From Acidobacteriota bacterium (GTDB lineage Bacteria > Acidobacteriota > Blastocatellia > Chloracidobacteriales > Chloracidobacteriaceae): a DNA stretch of 64,000 bases. Positions within the stretch are counted from its first letter, which is position 1. Each line of letters opens with the position of its first letter. Both the position numbers and the translations under genes were made by a program. Location: NCBI GenBank assembly GCA_016208495.1, contig JACQXX010000063.1:1-64000 (forward strand), written 5' to 3'. The notes below the pieces were generated by a model. It saw nothing but the letters and a program-made list of their open reading frames with translations, had not been told where the DNA came from and searched no databases. Below are positions 58,328 through 64,000 of the stretch, in pieces.

Positions 58328-61300
58328 TCACGTCGTCAAGCGTCGGTAAATCCCTGGCAGGCGTTCGGGCAGGCTCAAAATGTCGTCAATGATCGTGTAG
58401 CCCACCTCTCCGTACAAATCGGCCAGTTCTTTTTCTGATTCGCGTTCAATCGTGATGCAAAAACTGGTGATGCCCATCATCTGGGCCTGGCGGAGCGCGA
58501 CTTTGGTGTCTTCGCGGGCATAGCGGGCGTCGCCATAATCATGATCATACGGACGGCCATCCGAGAGCAAAATCAGCAGCTTGGTACGCGCTTCCTGGGT
58601 GGACAGCCGGTGGGCGGCGTGACGGACGGCAGCCCCGAGCCGGGTGTTGTTCTGATAGGTCATTGCTCCAATGCGTTTTTCGATCTCTTCGGAATAGCGT
58701 TCGTGAAAGTCCTTGATGACGTAAAACATCACGTTGCGGCGGCCTTCGCTGGTAAACCCGTTGATGGCATAGACATCGCCGACGGCTTCGAGGGCTTCGC
58801 TCATCAGCACCAGTCCTTCTTTTTCAAGATCAATAATGCGCTGGCCCGGCTTGGTGTAGGGCATTGACGGGAAACGGCTGATCGTTCGCGCCGTGGAACT
58901 CGACATATCCAGCAGAAATGACACCGCGACATCCCGCTGGCGACGAAGGCGGCGAATATAAATCCGTTCGTTGATCGAGCCCGAGGTCCGGCGGTCAATC
59001 ACGTTGTTGATCACGGCGTCGAATTCAAAGTCTTCGCCGTCGAGTTCGCCATAGATTTTGCGCAGGTTTTCGGGCTTCATCATCTGGAACTGATGCCGGA
59101 TTGACGTGATGATTCCGCTGTGTCGCGACCGGGCGACTTCGACAAAGATTCGCGAGCCGACCGGATGCCGCCGCTCCACGACCCGACACCAGTTGAGGCG
59201 ATAATCCTGGAGTTCACGATCCCATTCATCATAAGAAAACGCTTTGTCGCCAGCTTCAAGTGGGTGCTCTGATGTATCGCGGTCCTGCATAATGGATGAC
59301 ATCACGTCTTCGAGCGGCGGCGAGGCTTCGGTTCGGTCAGCGGCCCAAAAATCAAAGGCGCCGCCTTGCGGTACCTGCGCGGCTTCGCTTCGGAAAGACG
59401 ATTGTTCCGGCGTGGGTTCAGATTCATCCGATGGGCCGCCGTCTTCTTCGCTTTTGTGCTGGTCTGAATTTTCAGGAAGTTGCGGTTGTTTCTGGTCGCT
59501 AGATTTCTGCTCCTGAATCAGACGGTAGATTTCACGAACTGCCTGTACGGTATCAGCGACCGACGAATCCGGCTGGTCCAGGTAAGCCGCTACGATGTCT
59601 TCAAGTTGTGAAATCAGGAACGAGTGGTCGCGCCGGACATCATCAGTTGGGCCGCCACACAGCATCAGTTGAAATAAGATTTCGTGCCACACTTCGGCTG
59701 GCGGCAGGCTGTCAATTTTGGGCCGTGCCGCCCGCAACCGTTCACCCACAAAATTCAGGTCGCGCCGGATGCCTCGATAGGCATGCCGCAATCGGCGGTC
59801 AATGCGCCCATTTTCAAGGGTGATGAAGAGTCGTTGGGCAAGTTCGGCTTGCGGAAAGAGTTTTAACAGCGCGGCATAATTGACTACGGCTCGTTTTCGC
59901 AGCGTCGCCGGGTAATCCTGGGTGAGTTTGGTTTGAATCGCGAGCAGATCCGAGGTGTCTTCGACAAAGGTGCCGTATTCGAGTTGCCCGGCGGAGTGGG
60001 CAGCCAGCACTTTGTACAGCCGAAAATTGGTTTCTTCGTCTGGAAAATCAGCGATGACGGATGGCAGGTAGATTGTTTTTCCGTCGCTGATCCGGGCCTG
60101 TTCGGGCATGGCCGAGAGCGGGCTGATCGTCAGGCTTTTCCCGGTGAGTCCTTCGACATACATCCGGAGCACCTGTGAAACCCGGTCGAGCATCAGTCCA
60201 GTCTCACCACCCGTGAGCGTTTCGCGGCTGGCTCGTGACTGCAACCCATAGTACGCCTGCGCGTTACGGGTGTCTTTTCCATACAGTTCAATCCCTTTGA
60301 AGGCCCAGGTGCGAAATTGTTCGAGCGACGCCTGCTGCAGTGCCTGTGGACTGGCTTTAAAACAGGCAATCGCCGAAGCGGCATTAAACATGCTGATTTC
60401 GCTGAGCACTTCCATAATGCCGACGACCAGTTTACCGGTCTGATTGCGGTCACGATGATTGGCGAGTGCTCCGACAATTTTGGGGCTGATTTGCAAGAAC
60501 TGGTAGCTGGTGGCATTGCCCTGGGTCGAAATGGCAAAACTGAACCGTGTCCAGTTTTCAAAGGCTTCGTGGCCGGCCAGGGTCAGGACGCGGCTTCCGG
60601 CTCGAAAATATTGAAGGGCGAGCCCTCCGCTTCGGTCCAGAAAGTGCGACGTGTGGTGGAGGAGTCGCTCAGTACTGGTGCGGGTGTTGTCATTCAACGC
60701 ATCCGGGAGGGCGAGGAAGAACTCAGCCGCGGTTCCTCCCGAGCGGTGAACAAAGGCTGATGTCAACTCAAGTACCCGACTGGTCATCGCGCCGTCGGGT
60801 GAATCAAAGGCGGCCAGGTGAGCTGTGACCCGCGGCGCCTGCCGGAGCAGATCGTAGCTATGTTTGACCGAATGGCGGGCGACTTCGGTGGCAATGGTAA
60901 AAACTCGCTGTAGGGTTGGGGTATCGCCCATGCTGGTGACCACCTGGGGCATGATTTTAAAGCAATCCACTGCGACCTTCGTTGAAAGCGATGCCTGTCG
61001 CGAGCACAGGGTCAGGGCTCGCAACCGGTAGCTTTGCGGGAGTGCTGCCAGCGTTTCCGGGCTGGCGACAAAAAAATCATGAGCCGCGTCAATATTGGTT
61101 GAAGCCAGGCGTTTTCCGGCTTCGCCCCAGGTTTTGAGTTCAAAAGTATTGAGCAACCGACCGACTTCAGGCGCAACGGTCAGAAATTCTTTGGCAGTTT
61201 TCAGTGACATCCCGGCCAGGCCAGCGCCAATGCTGAGAATAAAAATCAGGCGTTCAGAGGGAATCCGAGCGAGTTTGGGCGCCAGGTCGCTGACGGTTTC

Positions 61301-61357
61301 CGGTTCTTCGCCTTTGAGCATGTGCAGGAGTTTTGATTTGAGCTGTCCATCTACCAT
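58328..61357 (-). CDS. CbbO/NorD-like VWA protein with long helical N-terminal domain
   Basis: The protein has 1009 residues from the ATG at 61357; the open frame continues 52 codons upstream through a GGGCTGAAG array (translated [13 protein letters not shown]). The first about 480 residues are degenerate helical repeats of HEAT-like style (such as [19 protein letters not shown]), the middle is charged (about 630-740), and the C-terminal 250 residues are a VWA domain with MIDAS DMSSST and [13 protein letters not shown]. CbbO/NorD proteins work with CbbQ/NorQ-type MoxR ATPases to activate enzymes. No CbbQ/NorQ gene is adjacent, although a MoxR gene is at 33.3 kb. Confidence 0.85.
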   Translation of the reverse strand: MVDGQLKSKLLHMLKGEEPETVSDLAPKLARIPSERLIFILSIGAGLAGMSLKTAKEFLTVAPEVGRLLNTFELKTWGEAGKRLASTNIDAAHDFFVASPETLAALPQSYRLRALTLCSRQASLSTKVAVDCFKIMPQVVTSMGDTPTLQRVFTIATEVARHSVKHSYDLLRQAPRVTAHLAAFDSPDGAMTSRVLELTSAFVHRSGGTAAEFFLALPDALNDNTRTSTERLLHHTSHFLDRSGGLALQYFRAGSRVLTLAGHEAFENWTRFSFAISTQGNATSYQFLQISPKIVGALANHRDRNQTGKLVVGIMEVLSEISMFNAASAIACFKASPQALQQASLEQFRTWAFKGIELYGKDTRNAQAYYGLQSRASRETLTGGETGLMLDRVSQVLRMYVEGLTGKSLTISPLSAMPEQARISDGKTIYLPSVIADFPDEETNFRLYKVLAAHSAGQLEYGTFVEDTSDLLAIQTKLTQDYPATLRKRAVVNYAALLKLFPQAELAQRLFITLENGRIDRRLRHAYRGIRRDLNFVGERLRAARPKIDSLPPAEVWHEILFQLMLCGGPTDDVRRDHSFLISQLEDIVAAYLDQPDSSVADTVQAVREIYRLIQEQKSSDQKQPQLPENSDQHKSEEDGGPSDESEPTPEQSSFRSEAAQVPQGGAFDFWAADRTEASPPLEDVMSSIMQDRDTSEHPLEAGDKAFSYDEWDRELQDYRLNWCRVVERRHPVGSRIFVEVARSRHSGIITSIRHQFQMMKPENLRKIYGELDGEDFEFDAVINNVIDRRTSGSINERIYIRRLRRQRDVAVSFLLDMSSSTARTISRFPSMPYTKPGQRIIDLEKEGLVLMSEALEAVGDVYAINGFTSEGRRNVMFYVIKDFHERYSEEIEKRIGAMTYQNNTRLGAAVRHAAHRLSTQEARTKLLILLSDGRPYDHDYGDARYAREDTKVALRQAQMMGITSFCITIERESEKELADLYGEVGYTIIDDILSLPERLPGIYRRLTT

Positions 61358-61373
61358 GATTTTTTTGAGGGCT

Positions 61374-61592
61374 AGAGGCTGAAGAAGTCGGGTTGAAGAC
61401 TTCAGGCTGAGAAAACCAGGGCTGAGGGTTGAAGACTTCGGGCTGAGAAAACCAGGGCTGAGGGCTTGGGGCTGAAGACTTGGTTTTATTTCATCCCTCA
61501 TCCCTGGTTTCATCCCTCATCCTTCATCCCTCATCCCTTGATTTCATCCCTCATCCCTTCCTTTGCCCCGAGCTTGCGAGTCTTCAGCCCTG
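61374..61592 (+). repeat. GGGCTGAAG-type composite repeat element, copy 4
   Basis: GGCTGAAGAAGTCG and GGGCTGAGGGTTGAAG words, then GACTTGGTTTTATTTCATCC, an array of CCCTCATCCTTCAT (61490-61560), and CCCCGAGCTTGCGAGTCTTCAGCCC. It is full length and ends close to the stop of the LytTR gene. On the minus strand it is the 5' leader of the VWA gene. Confidence 0.9.
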
Positions 61593-61596
61593 ATAA

Positions 61597-62370
61597 TTAA
61601 TGCAATCCCGTCACTTTCTTCAGTTGTGCCGCATAGCGACGAGACATTGGGATTTCGGTTCGGGGTTTATCAGCCAGCCGAATGACATATGAGCCTGAAA
61701 ACCAGGTCACCACTTCAGCAATATAGTTCAGATTGACAATGTATCCTTTGTGAACCCGCGCAAAGTTGTGTTTGCTGAGGCGGGCTTCGAGGTCCTTGAG
61801 CGTCTGACGGACGAGGAGCCGCTCCTGATTTGAAGTTTGCAGGTACACCATTTTGTCTTCGGCTTCGATCCAGAGAATGTTGCGGTAATCAACCAGGACC
61901 TGGATTTCATTTTCACGCTCAGCCCACAATTTGGTCATTTCGCTGAGGGCTTCATTTTTGACCAGGAACTCACGCAGCACCGTTTGTTTGCGGGTCAGCA
62001 GGGCTCGTTCATAGAGTGTCTGCTTGATCCGCTCGACCGTTTGAACCAGTCGCCGTTCGTCAAAAGGTTTGACGATGTAGTCAAGGGCGGCCAGTTCAAA
62101 TGCCTGGAGGGCATAATCGTCATAGGCCGTGGCAAACACAATCAGCGGGGGCTCGGGGCCGTCAAGCATGGCGGCAGCCGTTGCCAAACCATTCATTCCA
62201 GGCATATTAATATCAAGGAAGACCACTTCGATTGGCTCGCGCTCAATCATTTCCAGCGCTTCTTCGCCGTTGGTGGCTTCGGAAAAAATGGCTTCGGGAA
62301 TCAGCGTTCCGAGAATGTAGCGGAGTTCTCCGCGTGCGGGCATTTCATCATCAACGATCAAAATCCGCAT
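61597..62370 (-). CDS. LytTR family response regulator
   Basis: The protein has 257 residues from the ATG at 62370 (the frame is open 17 codons further upstream). The receiver (1-120) has DD at 8-9, the phospho-acceptor Asp53 (FLDINMPGMN) and the KPF lysine. The C-terminal LytTR DNA-binding domain (about 155-255) reads IEAEDKMVYLQTSNQERLLVRQTLKDLE and HKGYIVNLNYIAEV. LytTR regulators often govern cell-wall, biofilm or exopolysaccharide genes. The LytS-type kinase at 62554 is the evident partner, though the two are separated by a repeat. Confidence 0.95.
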   Translation of the reverse strand: MRILIVDDEMPARGELRYILGTLIPEAIFSEATNGEEALEMIEREPIEVVFLDINMPGMNGLATAAAMLDGPEPPLIVFATAYDDYALQAFELAALDYIVKPFDERRLVQTVERIKQTLYERALLTRKQTVLREFLVKNEALSEMTKLWAERENEIQVLVDYRNILWIEAEDKMVYLQTSNQERLLVRQTLKDLEARLSKHNFARVHKGYIVNLNYIAEVVTWFSGSYVIRLADKPRTEIPMSRRYAAQLKKVTGLH

Positions 62371-62454
62371 AGTATTCCTGCCTTGTGAAGGGGTTGAGTG
62401 CCTGGCCTGAGTTTTTATCAAACTTTAGGGGCAAGATAAACCAAACTTAGGGTT

Positions 62455-62548
62455 TGAGGGTTCAGGGTTTTAGAAGAATGACCCAAAGGACAAAAAGGAC
62501 GAAAAGGACATAAATTCGAAAACCCGGAACCCGGAACCCGGAACCCTC
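62455..62548. repeat. GGGTTCAGGGTTTT / AAAGGACA / AACCCGGAACCC inverted composite
   Basis: The left arm GAGGGTTCAGGGTTTT (62456-62472) and right arm AAAACCCGGAACCCGGAACCC (62519-62545) are inverted; the core has AAGGACAAAAAGGACGAAAAGG. It is a small member of the family at 34.4, 44.5 and 52.7 kb. It sits between kinase and regulator genes. Confidence 0.9.
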
Positions 62549-62553
62549 AAAAT

Positions 62554-63984
62554 TCAAAGCTTCATCTTTGGCTCGGTGACGCGAAACTTGGGCAGCGAGT
62601 CAAACCGACCACGCAATTCAAACGACCCGGCCTGACGCGTTTCAAGCGGAAGCTTGATTTGCACCCACGTTCCGCGTTTGGGTTCTGATTGGATTTCGAT
62701 TCGGAATTCCTCGCCATAGAGCACCCGCAATCGTCGGTCAACATTTCGAAGACCGATTGAACTCGTTTTGCTTTGATCTGGGCCCAGGATTTCAGTAATT
62801 CGCTCGGGTGACATTCCGACACCGGTATCACTGACCTGCAACAACAAATGACCATCAGCCTGATCAATTCCGATGCGGACTATGCCACCTTCCGGTTTTT
62901 TGGCTACGCCATGGATAATGGCATTTTCCACAATCGGTTGCAGAATCAGAGTTGGAACCGTGTATTCAAACAACGGAGAATCCTGAACCTGGCCTTCAAC
63001 CCCTTGAACCACCCACACCACCCGCAACCGTTTGTCGAGCCTGGCTTTCTCAAGTGACAGATAGGCTTCAACATAGCTGATTTCGCTTCGAAGCTGGACA
63101 AATTCACCAGCGCGGAGCGCCCGTTGGAAAACTTCAGACAGACTCAGTAACAGGCTTCGCGCGGCTTCAGGGTCAATTCGGACGAAATAGCGAATCGTAT
63201 TGAGGGCATTGAAGAGAAAATGAGGATTGATCTGGGCACGCAAGGCGCGCAGTTCCGATTGGGTGCGTGCCAGTTCGGCGGCTTCTACCCGCCGCTGGGA
63301 GACTTCAGCCAGGACACTGCGCACAATCAGCGCGACGGTAGTCATCACAAACGCCGAGACCAGAAAATTAGGAATCAGCGAGGTAAAAAACAATTTTGGA
63401 TTGTCACTTAACAGGCTGGAAAGCAGGCTGCCACCCAAATCCACCAGGAGACCAACCCAAAAAGCCACCGGGGGAATCAACCGGCGTTCATTCAGAATTT
63501 CAGCATACAGCCCTGTGCCCAACCCGGCCCAGAGCGCAGGAATCCCCCAGGAACAGGCGAGGAAATGCTTGAACACCAGCACGCCCCAAAAACTGAGGTT
63601 GATGAAGCTCCCGGTCCCAATCGTTTGCCACAGGCGCACCAGTTCCGGATGAGGTGAAATCAAAATACTGAGTGCTCCACGCAGAACCAGGGTAAACAGG
63701 CTTAACCCAAGTCCGATTCGCCACCCACCCAGCAACCCGCCAAACACAATCAGGACATAGCCCAGAACCGTGCCATGGCCGTCGGTGAGGAATTCAAGCG
63801 CCACAAAATACACCACGGCGATGGTCTGAATCGCCGCTAACCAGCTTCCAAGTTTTCGAGTCTCCTGCTGCGATGGGGGGTCACTGATGAGTTTGCGGAA
63901 AAAATCCGTGCGGCTAAAGGCATAAATCAAAATGACGGGCACAAAGAGAGATTGGACGGCATAGCCAACATCATAGGGGTTCAC
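62554..63984 (-). CDS. LytS-like sensor histidine kinase (His_kinase family), start near the window edge
   Basis: About 476 residues from GTG at 63984; the frame is open to the right edge, so the true start may lie outside. Several N-terminal membrane helices (about 8-225, five to six hydrophobic spans in the 5TM-5TMR_LYT style) precede the kinase: phospho-acceptor region RALRAQINPHFLFNALNTIRYF (His near 255), then HATPase with PIVENAIIHG, DTGVGM and GLRNVDRRL. It phosphorylates the LytTR regulator at 61597. The signal is not known; relatives sense envelope or metabolite changes. Confidence 0.92.
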   Translation of the reverse strand: MNPYDVGYAVQSLFVPVILIYAFSRTDFFRKLISDPPSQQETRKLGSWLAAIQTIAVVYFVALEFLTDGHGTVLGYVLIVFGGLLGGWRIGLGLSLFTLVLRGALSILISPHPELVRLWQTIGTGSFINLSFWGVLVFKHFLACSWGIPALWAGLGTGLYAEILNERRLIPPVAFWVGLLVDLGGSLLSSLLSDNPKLFFTSLIPNFLVSAFVMTTVALIVRSVLAEVSQRRVEAAELARTQSELRALRAQINPHFLFNALNTIRYFVRIDPEAARSLLLSLSEVFQRALRAGEFVQLRSEISYVEAYLSLEKARLDKRLRVVWVVQGVEGQVQDSPLFEYTVPTLILQPIVENAIIHGVAKKPEGGIVRIGIDQADGHLLLQVSDTGVGMSPERITEILGPDQSKTSSIGLRNVDRRLRVLYGEEFRIEIQSEPKRGTWVQIKLPLETRQAGSFELRGRFDSLPKFRVTEPKMKL

Positions 63985-64000
63985 CGTGCAGGCTTTAAGC

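Noticed and set aside
157-62548. Tandem arrays considered as CRISPR
   Set aside because: Words are 7-12 bp and contiguous, with no unique spacers of constant length and no cas genes.

Overview
The window looks like a stretch of chromosome from a Gram-negative environmental bacterium, most likely an acidobacterium of the Blastocatellia type. That placement is an inference from gene content and style: about 50-55 % GC, large secreted beta-propeller, NHL and CARDB proteins, a DUF512 radical-SAM protein, an orphan ClpV, and repeat-packed intergenic spaces. There is no rRNA operon, phage, plasmid or CRISPR array. Gene order is mixed-strand housekeeping plus accessory genes, mostly single genes or two- to three-gene units.

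Layout. 1-9.4 kb: end of an IS630-type transposase, a DUF6941-like protein, a PIG-L deacetylase, a PhaC-like synthase, a structured RNA/IS605-type remnant, and a coupled patatin and DUF512 pair. 9.4-9.6 kb: tRNA-Leu(CAG) and tRNA-Arg(ACG) with a terminator. 9.6-15.7 kb: a possible broken small gene, DUF5063, GNAT, a divergent TetR/membrane-protein pair, a coiled-coil protein and ClpV. 16-25.5 kb: a large secreted NHL/IPT protein, acyl-CoA desaturase, M20 peptidase, LOG-family protein, chorismate mutase and an HtrA protease behind a near-perfect sigma-54 promoter. 25.8-30 kb: a small secreted protein and an NtrC-type two-component system. 30.6-35.6 kb: CsgG-like and FlgT-like envelope proteins, MoxR ATPase and Hsp33. 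36-46.8 kb: a 1410-aa surface protein, an AAA/PD-(D/E)XK protein, a beta-propeller protein, a polysaccharide deacetylase and a PIN-domain toxin-antitoxin-like pair. 47-58 kb: BMP-family binding protein, glycogen phosphorylase, fused AroDE, class II aldolase, DUF962, epoxide-hydrolase-like enzyme, a receiver-XRE fusion, a nucleoside deoxyribosyltransferase-like protein and a DUF433/DUF5615 pair. 58.3-64 kb: a 1009-aa CbbO/NorD-like VWA protein and a LytS/LytTR two-component system running off the edge.

The most unusual content lies between the genes. Nearly every intergenic space holds short-word tandem arrays (7-12 bp words, different at each locus). In at least nine places an array is followed, after a 50-160 bp core, by the same word in reverse complement, so that locus could fold into one long hairpin. 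Several cores are shared between loci, which points to a few families of array-armed elements. A separate 111-112 bp MITE family is present in three copies, each flanked by TA (the target-site habit of IS630/Tc1 elements). One copy sits inside a 250-bp inverted-repeat element whose other copy is uninterrupted. Arrays have entered gene starts (aroDE takes its only upstream ATGs from an array) and 3' UTRs (clpV), and several are G-quadruplex-type runs (GGGTTCC, GGGTTCA).
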